From CANLWN01 sp039815505 (GTDB lineage: Bacteria; Bacteroidota; Bacteroidia; Flavobacteriales; Flavobacteriaceae): DNA of 8,006 nt. The notes under the pieces were generated by a model that saw only the letters and a program-made list of their open reading frames with translations, was not told the origin of the DNA and did not search any database. Positions 1 to 6,392 of the stretch are shown here, one piece after another (positions within the stretch are counted from its first letter, which is position 1; every line of letters starts with the position of its first letter). Location: contig JBCBZE010000153.1 of the NCBI GenBank assembly GCA_039815505.1, forward strand, positions 1 to 8,006. The letters are read 5' to 3'. Position numbers and translations under genes: made by a program.

Positions 1-32
1 AAAAATAGGAAAAAGATTACAATATTATTAGT

Positions 33-47
33 TATATACGTTATATA
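33..47. repeat. AT-rich repeat TATATA-CGT-TATATA upstream of the first gene
   Basis: Two TATATA hexamers flank a CGT spacer. Because TATATA is its own reverse complement, the element is both a direct and an inverted repeat; the direct form extends to GTTATATA repeated with a 9-base period (31-38 and 40-47). It lies about 60 bases before the first start codon, where an operator or promoter element could sit. I see no match to the Bacteroidota -7 TAnnTTTG motif in positions 1-105, and such repeats can arise by chance in AT-rich DNA. The rest of 1-105 shows nothing else recognisable apart from an A-rich stretch (AAATAAAAATATT) just before the ATG, which fits Bacteroidota translation start regions. 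Confidence 0.25.
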
Positions 48-105
48 TCGGTAAGAATTACTTAAAATCGATCTTACGCAATATTAACCTACAAATAAAA
101 ATATT

Positions 106-408
106 ATGGCTTTAGAAATCAGAGAAGAGCACGGTATCCTAAAAATTCTAGGCACGTTAAATTCGCAAACCTCATTGTTGGCAACCAATCATATGAGAAA
201 ATTACTGAACGTCAAGGATAAGATGCTGGTCAGCTTGGAAGAGGTTCAATTTGTGGACGACTCGGCCATTTTTAACTTCGAAAATCTTTACTTGGAGGCC
301 ATTGGTTTAAACAAGATCATTCTTCTTTTTGGATTGGAAAACAGCAAAATCAAGGAAACGCTTAAAAGAACAAAAACCAACTACATATTCAACTCTGATC
401 GGGAGTAG
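106..408 (+). CDS. Single-domain STAS-like (anti-sigma-factor-antagonist type) protein
   Basis: A 100-residue soluble protein with no signal peptide or membrane segment. Its pattern fits a lone STAS domain: an N-terminal beta hairpin (residues 3-18, ending in GTLNSQT), a helix (about 22-34), a core strand (LVSLEEVQFV, 41-50), then the DDSA tetrapeptide (51-54) where STAS proteins have D-S/T-S-G, a helix (55-67), a strand (IILLFGL, 71-77) and a last helix (79-88). STAS proteins typically act as protein-binding switches, often reset by phosphorylation of the first Ser of that motif; here the aligned residue is Asp52, so it may be locked in a phosphorylated-like state or be switched another way. 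No cognate Ser kinase or PP2C phosphatase is in the window. It precedes a response regulator and a polysaccharide operon, so a role in controlling polysaccharide output is plausible. The domain assignment rests on pattern only and the sequence is divergent. The ATG at 106 follows an A-rich leader. Confidence 0.6.
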   Translation: MALEIREEHGILKILGTLNSQTSLLATNHMRKLLNVKDKMLVSLEEVQFVDDSAIFNFENLYLEAIGLNKIILLFGLENSKIKETLKRTKTNYIFNSDRE

Positions 409-438
409 ATTTTTATTTAATTCTTAGAAAACCAAATT

Positions 439-452
439 CGTGCCATGGCACG
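439..452. repeat. Perfect 14-bp palindrome in the STAS-regulator intergenic gap
   Basis: CGTGCCATGGCACG equals its own reverse complement over all 14 bases and is notably GC-rich within an AT-rich 75-base gap. It could be a binding site for a dimeric regulator, or as RNA a 5-bp hairpin (CGTGC/GCACG) with a CATG loop. No T-tract follows, so an intrinsic terminator is unlikely. It lies 31 bases before the response regulator start, and its central ATG also opens an 11-codon mini-ORF. Function is unknown. Confidence 0.35.
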
Positions 453-483
453 TCACCTTAAAATTACCTATAAAACTTAGATC

Positions 484-852
484 ATGAAGATACTTGTAGT
501 AGACGATAAACTCACCCTTAGCAAAATGGTCGCCCAATTTTTGGGGCAGTCATTTGATATGATCACAAAAAAAAATGGACTGGAAGCATTTAGCTGGCTT
601 CAATCGGGCAATATCCCGGACCTGATAATCACAGATTTGGAAATGCCGGAAATGGATGGCTTTGAACTTATTAAGAGAGTAAAGCAAAGCGGCTTTTTCA
701 AAGATATACCCATTATTGTCCTAAGCTGTAAGGACAATAGCGTTGATCGCGTAAACTGTTTAAAATTAGGTGCGGACGATTATATGATCAAACCGTTTAA
801 TCCAGAGGAACTTTTAATCCGTGTGGAAAAACTACTAGTTCGTCAAAATTAA
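484..852 (+). CDS. Single-domain response regulator (CheY-like receiver)
   Basis: A 122-residue protein consisting of one receiver domain and no output domain. All landmark residues are present: the acidic pair Asp7-Asp8 (VVDD), the phospho-acceptor Asp51 in TDLEMPEMDG, the switch Ser81 (VLSCKD), and Lys103 followed by Pro104 (MIKPFNP). It should therefore be phosphorylated by a histidine kinase, none of which is encoded here, and act through protein-protein contact rather than DNA binding. Only 20 bases separate its stop from the receiver-sugar transferase fusion, so the two are probably co-transcribed and the regulator may pair with that fusion's degenerate receiver or with the preceding STAS protein. 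The ATG at 484 places the first beta strand at residue 2, as usual for receivers. A run of nine A (567-575) lies within the coding sequence. The family call is firm; the target is inferred. Confidence 0.93.
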   Translation: MKILVVDDKLTLSKMVAQFLGQSFDMITKKNGLEAFSWLQSGNIPDLIITDLEMPEMDGFELIKRVKQSGFFKDIPIIVLSCKDNSVDRVNCLKLGADDYMIKPFNPEELLIRVEKLLVRQN

Positions 853-872
853 TCACTACTAAAAAAATAAAA

Positions 873-2069
873 GTGGACGTTGTTACTACCAAAACAATTC
901 ATCTGTTACATGTTGGCAAAGACCCTTCTATTGTTCAACAGTTTACAGAATTTTCAGATAGTGTAAACATACACTCCATAAAGAACGCTTTGCTGGCAGT
1001 TAAGTGTTTGGAGGAAAATCCAAGTTATGATGCCATCCTATGTGAAAGAAACATACCGGGGCTTAATGCGTTGGAATTTTACGATACCGTCAAAGCCTTG
1101 CCCCATACCGAACAAGTTTCCTTCATAGTTTTATCCGATAAAGAAGGTGGGGAAGATGCAAGAACATTGCTCCAAAGTGGTGTTGATGACCTCTACACAC
1201 TTCCGATATCTCCGGCAAACCTCCTGGATAGAATCAGTTTTTTAAACCAGCTAAAATCCAACTTGGAAAGTAAAAATATAAAGGGTTCCACGGATGCAAA
1301 CAAAAAATACAGGATACGCCCCTTTAAAAGGTTATTCGATGTAGTGGTTGCGGGCGGTGTATTATTGGTAGCCGCCCCATTTTTACTATTGGTGATACTG
1401 GCCATACGTTTAGAATCCAAAGGCAAAGTCTATTATGTTTCCAAAAGAGTAGGGACGGGCTATAAAATATTTAATTTTTTAAAGCTTCGTTCCATGTATC
1501 CAGATGCGGACAAACGGTTAAAAGAGTTTGAACATCTGAATCAATATATAGATAAGGACAAGGATGAAGAACTAGAAACCGAACCGATTGCAAAAACTAG
1601 TGTCAATCCTTCCGGAAACTTACTTGTTGGAGATGAGGAGGAGGTAGATGAAGATACCTTTAACAGACAAAGGACGGAAACCGCCCAAAGTGCCTTTGTA
1701 AAATTTGAGAACGACCCGAGAATTACAAAAGTCGGTAAAATCATACGCAAACTTAGTATCGATGAATTACCGCAACTAATCAATGTCCTGAAAGGCGATA
1801 TGTCCATTGTAGGAAATAGGCCTCTTCCCTTATACGAGGCGGAACTGCTGACTACCGATGAGTGGACCGAACGCTTTAACGGACCGGCCGGAATAACGGG
1901 TCTTTGGCAAGTGGAGGCTAGAGGGAGAACTTCAAAAATGAGTCCGGAAGAACGTAAATCCTTAGATGTAAAATACGTTGAATATGCTAATAGCAATAGG
2001 GCATTCCTATGGGATATGTGGATTGTTTTTAGAACGTTCAAGGCTGTTTTCCAAAAAGAGAACGTTTAG
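873..2069 (+). CDS. Pseudo-receiver domain fused to an initiating phosphoglycosyl transferase (bacterial sugar transferase family)
   Basis: A 398-residue two-domain protein. Residues 8-125 have the receiver pattern but are degenerate: the acidic pair is replaced by Gly15-Lys16, the phospho-acceptor position is Glu59 (CERNIPG), Ser88 is kept, and the conserved Lys is Leu110 (TLPISP). Residues 148-398 are a bacterial sugar transferase (PF02397 type): a membrane-embedded segment broken at Pro169 as in re-entrant helices, KLRSM (204-208), the catalytic Asp297-Glu298 in SIDELPQL, KGDMSIVGNRP (307-317) and GITGLWQVEARGR (340-352). This family transfers a sugar phosphate from a UDP-sugar to undecaprenyl phosphate, the first step of polysaccharide assembly, at the cytoplasmic membrane face. 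The four or five N-terminal membrane helices of WcaJ-type enzymes are absent; the receiver takes their place. An acidic stretch (about 228-261) interrupts the catalytic domain. The start is GTG after an A-rich leader; the next in-frame Met (208) would delete the receiver and half the catalytic domain. The sugar is unknown. Confidence 0.9.
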   Translation: MDVVTTKTIHLLHVGKDPSIVQQFTEFSDSVNIHSIKNALLAVKCLEENPSYDAILCERNIPGLNALEFYDTVKALPHTEQVSFIVLSDKEGGEDARTLLQSGVDDLYTLPISPANLLDRISFLNQLKSNLESKNIKGSTDANKKYRIRPFKRLFDVVVAGGVLLVAAPFLLLVILAIRLESKGKVYYVSKRVGTGYKIFNFLKLRSMYPDADKRLKEFEHLNQYIDKDKDEELETEPIAKTSVNPSGNLLVGDEEEVDEDTFNRQRTETAQSAFVKFENDPRITKVGKIIRKLSIDELPQLINVLKGDMSIVGNRPLPLYEAELLTTDEWTERFNGPAGITGLWQVEARGRTSKMSPEERKSLDVKYVEYANSNRAFLWDMWIVFRTFKAVFQKENV

Positions 2070-2071
2070 CT

Positions 2072-2812
2072 ATGAGAACATTATTGATATTCATATTTGC
2101 GCTTGTTCTTCTACCTAAATTCGGAAACGCACAGAGCTTGAAAGATTTTGTAGATCGAGGTCTTGCACAAAATGACATTTCGCAAAGGTTGCCCTCTTTG
2201 GACAGTCTTATTTCCATTGCCAAAAACAATTCGCCCAGACTTAAATATTTTGATGCCGACCGCGAATACTGGGACGGGACGGTGGAACTGGCCAAAAGAG
2301 CCTGGCTTAATAATATTAACCTGGATGCTTCTTATGGTTATGGTGTTTTTGATAACCTGAGTAATCAGCAAATCGCAGGTGATCCCGGTAGTCAAACCTT
2401 GTTCTCTACGGAACAAAGCAGATACACGGTCGGAGCCAGTGTTAAGCTCCCGCTTTCATCCGTATTTAATCGAGGTAGGGAAATAAAAAATGCAAGGGCC
2501 GAGGCGAACAAATCCAAATATGAAAAGGAATTCGCGGAATGGGAAATAGAGCAATTGATTGTAAGACAGTATAATGAGCTGATAAAGGCGCATCGTTTGT
2601 TTTTTATTTCCAATTCTATTGTGGAGTCCTATAAAATACAGGCTGTTAGGGCAGATAGCGACTTCACAAGTGGCGTTATAAACGTTACCGAGTATACAAG
2701 GCTTCAACAAATGCTAAATCAGTCTATCAGCGCATTTGAATCGCAACGATCAGAATTTTTAATCGCCTTAAAGTCCTTGGAGGGGACCGTTGGTATCGAT
2801 ATACAATTTTAA
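2072..2812 (+). CDS. Half-length TolC-like outer-membrane efflux/export protein
   Basis: A 246-residue protein with a signal peptide (residues 1-20; positive Arg2, hydrophobic core, G-N-A then Gln21). The mature part resembles one repeat of the outer membrane efflux protein (OEP) family: a helix with NNSPRLKYFDAD (52-63), a strand with LDASYGYGVF (84-93), a loop, a returning strand TVGASVKLPL (119-128) followed by NRGREIKNARAE (133-144), and a long helical stretch to about 238 that includes TSGVINVTEYTRLQ (199-212). Typical TolC-family proteins are about 420-490 residues with two such repeats and form trimers; a single-repeat protomer would need about six copies, or a partner, to close the same barrel. 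It starts 2 bases after the transferase stop and ends 2 bases before the co-polymerase start, so it probably provides the outer-membrane part of polysaccharide export. No frameshift is visible. The family call is from pattern; the export role is inferred from context. Confidence 0.72.
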   Translation: MRTLLIFIFALVLLPKFGNAQSLKDFVDRGLAQNDISQRLPSLDSLISIAKNNSPRLKYFDADREYWDGTVELAKRAWLNNINLDASYGYGVFDNLSNQQIAGDPGSQTLFSTEQSRYTVGASVKLPLSSVFNRGREIKNARAEANKSKYEKEFAEWEIEQLIVRQYNELIKAHRLFFISNSIVESYKIQAVRADSDFTSGVINVTEYTRLQQMLNQSISAFESQRSEFLIALKSLEGTVGIDIQF

Positions 2813-2814
2813 GC

Positions 2815-5046
2815 ATGAAGTTTAATTTGCTTTTTTTTATACGCCTTCTACTTAAGCATGTAGCCCTTTTAATTTTAGTGCCCATAGTTTTGGCCGTACT
2901 TGTATTTTATCTTACCATGGACCAACCCAAAGTATTCGATTCAAAGGCGAGAGTGTATACCGGTATTGCATCTGGTTCTACCATTGAATTGGATAACACA
3001 AAACTAGATTTTAGGGCCACCAATACAGCGTATGACAATTTACTTAATCTAATAAAAGCCCGTTCAACCATGGAAGTGGTGGGTTTAAAATTGTTTGCAC
3101 AACACATGTCATTGGATAGTGCGGATACTAAAATTATCTCAAGGGCAAAGTATGACGCATTAATGAAAATTGTTCCCGATGAGGTCAGGGCCCTGGTCGT
3201 AAAAGGGGATATTGGTAAAACCTTGGAAAACTTTGTACAGTTCAAAGAAAAAGACCATACCAATTTCATCTATGAGTTGCTCAACTTAAATCATCCCGAT
3301 TATAGCATTGAAAAAATCGTTGATAGAGTTAACGTACGTAGAATTTTGAGCAGTGATTTTGTAGATATAGAATTTGAGTCCGAAGATCCCGCCATTTGCC
3401 AAAACACCCTGTTAATACTCTCCGAGGTATTTGTAAAGCTAAATGCGGAAATCAAGGTAAATCAGTCCGATGCCGTGGTAAAGTATTTCGAAGGTCAGTT
3501 AAACACATCTACAGGTAACTTGAGTTCGGCGGAAGATGAATTATTGAACTTTAACAGATCTCATAACATTATTAATTATTACGAGCAAACAAAGCATATT
3601 GCTTCTGAGAAAGAGCATTTTGAACTGGAATATCAAAAGGTGCATATAAAACATTATGCCGCAAAAGCGGTATTGAAAACGCTGGAGTCCAAACTGAAGG
3701 CCCACGAAATAAAAAGACTTTCCAGTGAAAGCATAATGTCGTTGAGGGACGAGTTGGCCAATGTGAATTTTGAGATTTCCATGAAATCCCTAGGGGTCGA
3801 AAGTGATTCTATTAAACGACTTAACAATGCCAAAGATGTCGTAGCCCTTAAAGAAAAAGAACTATCCTTACAAAAAGGACTAGAGGAGCAGGTAAGTACA
3901 TTATATACTACGGACTACGATCAAAAATCACTGGCAATGACCGATATCCTAAGAGATTGGTTAGAAAATACCATTGTATTTGAAGGTACCAAGGCCCAAC
4001 TAAAGGTAATGGATAAAAAAAGACAGGAGTTTAAGGAACTCTATCAGGTTTTCTCACCTTTGGGCGCAACCATGAAAAGGCTTGAACGCAAGATAGATAT
4101 CGCGGAACGAGAATACTTAAGCTTGTTACATAGCCTTGGTCTCGCAAAACTACGACAACAAAACGTTGAACTACAATCTAACCTGAAACTCATAGAAGTC
4201 CCTTATTTTCCTATAGAACCTAACCCCAGTAAGCGTAAGATTCTTGTTGTGGTAGCAGGTCTAATGGGTTTTATCCTAGTAGTTTTCACCGTTTTGGTTC
4301 TTGAGTTTTTAGATGGCAATCTAAACACTGCGGTCAGGGCCGAAGAAAAAATAGGTCTTAAGATCTCTTCCATCTTCCCGGTTATCTTGGAAACGGGTAA
4401 GAAGTTAGATTATGATTATTTAAATAACAAGGCGGTTAACGCCATTTCCAGAAACATTATACTCAACAAATTTAAAAAGGAAAAAGAAAGTGTACCTGTG
4501 GTGAACATGTTTTTCTCCACTCAGGAGGGCGAAGGCAAAACGTTCATCTGCCAACAGCTAATTTCCAAACTATGTGAGTTAAATTATAAAATACTTCATG
4601 TCACCTATGACGAGTTCGATTTAGGACTTACCGTTGGCGACTACCAAAAGCTATTGTATCAAGTAAGCGACCAATTATATAAAATCTCCGACGTCAGAGA
4701 ATTTGATTCGGATAAAACCATCGAAGATTTCTCAGTGTTCGACTTTATAATTCTGGAGATACCTGGGATAATAAAGAGTCCTTTTCCAGTAAAACTTGCA
4801 TCAAATATGGACTATACCTTTCTGGTAACAAGGGCCAATAGAGCTTGGAGCGAAGCGGATAAAAATGCTCTTGCACTGTTCAACGAAGCTACTACCTGTC
4901 CCGAACCTACGATTATATTGAACGGTGTAAAGGTGCTGGAAATGGAAACGGTAGTGGGAGAACTACCCAAAAAAAGATCCCTATTGAGAAGTTGGATAAA
5001 AAAAGTGGTTCAGTTTAGGTTTTTCACTAAAAAAAGTGTGGCTTAA
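2815..5046 (+). CDS. Polysaccharide co-polymerase (Wzz/GumC type) with degenerate BY-kinase-like domain
   Basis: A 743-residue inner-membrane protein. Membrane segments lie at about residues 15-33 and 475-497, enclosing a roughly 440-residue periplasmic region with long predicted coiled coils (about 220-300, 335-360, 390-455). The Pro-rich stretch EVPYFPIEPNPSKRK (461-475) before the second membrane segment is the usual Wzz signature. The cytoplasmic tail (498-743) resembles the P-loop domain of bacterial tyrosine kinases: Walker A at 568-576 (STQEGEGKT) is intact, but the Walker A' Asp pair reads T597-Y-D599, the Walker B region IILEIPG (645-651) has Glu648 where Asp is usual, and the last 70 residues have no tyrosine cluster. 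It may bind nucleotide yet is unlikely to be a standard autophosphorylating kinase. The family controls chain length and bridges to the outer membrane. Its stop overlaps the flippase start by one base (TAATG). A T8 run (2831-2838) lies at codons 6-8. Confidence 0.87.
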   Translation: MKFNLLFFIRLLLKHVALLILVPIVLAVLVFYLTMDQPKVFDSKARVYTGIASGSTIELDNTKLDFRATNTAYDNLLNLIKARSTMEVVGLKLFAQHMSLDSADTKIISRAKYDALMKIVPDEVRALVVKGDIGKTLENFVQFKEKDHTNFIYELLNLNHPDYSIEKIVDRVNVRRILSSDFVDIEFESEDPAICQNTLLILSEVFVKLNAEIKVNQSDAVVKYFEGQLNTSTGNLSSAEDELLNFNRSHNIINYYEQTKHIASEKEHFELEYQKVHIKHYAAKAVLKTLESKLKAHEIKRLSSESIMSLRDELANVNFEISMKSLGVESDSIKRLNNAKDVVALKEKELSLQKGLEEQVSTLYTTDYDQKSLAMTDILRDWLENTIVFEGTKAQLKVMDKKRQEFKELYQVFSPLGATMKRLERKIDIAEREYLSLLHSLGLAKLRQQNVELQSNLKLIEVPYFPIEPNPSKRKILVVVAGLMGFILVVFTVLVLEFLDGNLNTAVRAEEKIGLKISSIFPVILETGKKLDYDYLNNKAVNAISRNIILNKFKKEKESVPVVNMFFSTQEGEGKTFICQQLISKLCELNYKILHVTYDEFDLGLTVGDYQKLLYQVSDQLYKISDVREFDSDKTIEDFSVFDFIILEIPGIIKSPFPVKLASNMDYTFLVTRANRAWSEADKNALALFNEATTCPEPTIILNGVKVLEMETVVGELPKKRSLLRSWIKKVVQFRFFTKKSVA

Positions 5047-6392
5047 TGTTAAAAAAAATAAACATCCTACTTAAGGAAAAGAATATTTCATCATTGGTAA
5101 CCAATGTGGTCATCGCGTTTCTTGGTTTAGTCAGTTTCATGTTATTGACCAGACAGTTGAACACGTCCTTGTTCGGGGATTGGGTATTGTTCATAACACT
5201 GGCAACATTTACAGATTTGCTACGGTTTGGGTTAACCCGCACCTCCACGGTAAGACAATTATCAGGTGCCTTAAAAGAGGACATTAAAGTGCTGTTGGGC
5301 ACAAGTTATCGAATAAATCTTGTTCTCCTCGTCATCATTACCTTTTGCTGTTGGACCCTGGCTTTTGTCATCTACCGGTTCTCCTTTGATTTGACACAAG
5401 GTTATGTCCTATTTCTCTGGTGGTACCCGGTGTTGGCTTTATGCAATATGGGATGGAACAATGCCTTGGCCCTTTTTCAGGCGGAACAGAATTTTAATAG
5501 GATGATGTATGTTCGGCTGTCCAATATTGGACTGTTCGTATTGTTTTTGATCGTTAACGGAATATGGTTTCAATGTTCCTTATTGGAAATAATTTGGGTG
5601 AACCTATTGGTAAATTTAATCGCTAGTATTTGGTGTACCATTAAAGCATGGGACGGCTTGGTTTATTTGAAGCATGCAAATAAGACCACGGAAAAAGAGC
5701 TCATAAATTTTGGTAAATTTTCTATGGGAACGCTCATAGGGTCGAGTTTGCTCAAAAGCGCCGATACCCTTATTATCGGTATGAGTCCGGTGCTAGGTTC
5801 CACCGGTATTGCCATGTACGCAATTCCATTAAAACTTACTGATCTACTTGGGATACCCTTAAGAAGTTTTACCATGACCGCCTATCCCAGAATGTCGAAA
5901 AAATGTATCGATGGGGATATGGATGGGGTACGTAAAACATTTTATGCCTATTCTGGGGCTATAACCTTGCTCTTTATTCCCGTGGCCATTTTTTGTTTCG
6001 TATTTGCGGAACATTTGATACTCATTTTAGGAGGTGAGGCATATAAAGAAGCTTTGCCATTGCTTACAACCGTTTTCAGAATATTTACGGTATACACGCT
6101 TTTACTTCCCATAGATAGGTTTACAGGTGTACTATTGGATAGTATCAATAGACCAAAACTTAATCTGTACAAAGTTATTTTCATGACCTTGGCAAACATC
6201 GTAATAGATATTATTGCCGTTTTCATTTTCCAGAGTTTAGTGGTCGTGGCCATAGGAACGGTCTTCTTTACCTTACTCGGAATCTTCTTGGGCTTTTACT
6301 TCTTAAGAAGGGAAATTCAGATTAAAAGCACACAAATATTACCAGAGGGGGTTTTCTTTTTCAAAAACCTAAATACCTATATCGGCAAATGA
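5046..6392 (+). CDS. Wzx-like polysaccharide repeat-unit flippase (MOP superfamily)
   Basis: A 448-residue, highly hydrophobic protein with roughly 12 candidate membrane segments (among them about 17-35, 44-60, 91-110, 119-140, 158-172, 180-198, 300-325, 375-397 and 399-420). The length and the central stretch FGKFSMGTLIGSSLLKSADT (222-241), followed by TGIAMYAIPLKLTDL (253-267) and MTAYPRMSKK (277-286), are typical of the polysaccharide biosynthesis/MATE-like family. Such proteins flip undecaprenyl-diphosphate-linked repeat units from the cytoplasmic to the periplasmic face. Charged residues within the membrane region (Arg60, Arg65, Lys237, Asp240) could line the substrate cavity, as in characterised Wzx proteins, but this is inferred. 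The start overlaps the preceding stop by one base and the stop overlaps the next start by four (ATGA), which suggests translational coupling. An A8 run (5051-5058) falls at codons 2-5. The exact substrate cannot be read from sequence. Confidence 0.88.
   Translation: MLKKINILLKEKNISSLVTNVVIAFLGLVSFMLLTRQLNTSLFGDWVLFITLATFTDLLRFGLTRTSTVRQLSGALKEDIKVLLGTSYRINLVLLVIITFCCWTLAFVIYRFSFDLTQGYVLFLWWYPVLALCNMGWNNALALFQAEQNFNRMMYVRLSNIGLFVLFLIVNGIWFQCSLLEIIWVNLLVNLIASIWCTIKAWDGLVYLKHANKTTEKELINFGKFSMGTLIGSSLLKSADTLIIGMSPVLGSTGIAMYAIPLKLTDLLGIPLRSFTMTAYPRMSKKCIDGDMDGVRKTFYAYSGAITLLFIPVAIFCFVFAEHLILILGGEAYKEALPLLTTVFRIFTVYTLLLPIDRFTGVLLDSINRPKLNLYKVIFMTLANIVIDIIAVFIFQSLVVVAIGTVFFTLLGIFLGFYFLRREIQIKSTQILPEGVFFFKNLNTYIGK

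Noticed and set aside
409..483. Rho-independent terminator between the STAS and response regulator genes
   Set aside because: The palindrome could form a short hairpin, but it is followed by TCACCTTAAAA, not a T-tract.
1541..2041. Antisense 166-codon open frame on the - strand opposite the sugar transferase
   Set aside because: Ser-rich, low-complexity translation produced by the acidic and Lys-rich codons of the real gene; no domain pattern, and the + strand frame carries clear family motifs.
2072..2812. Calling this gene a Wza-type outer-membrane polysaccharide export (OPX) lipoprotein
   Set aside because: The signal peptide has no lipobox Cys and the mature sequence shows OEP-style helices and strands, not polysaccharide export or SLBB domain motifs.
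2907..3269. Antisense 120-codon open frame opposite the co-polymerase
   Set aside because: Lies wholly within a well-supported gene on the other strand and shows no recognisable motif or translation start signal.
2815..5046. Calling this gene an active tyrosine autokinase (Wzc)
   Set aside because: The Walker A' and Walker B acidic residues are altered and there is no C-terminal tyrosine cluster; only the Walker A loop is intact.
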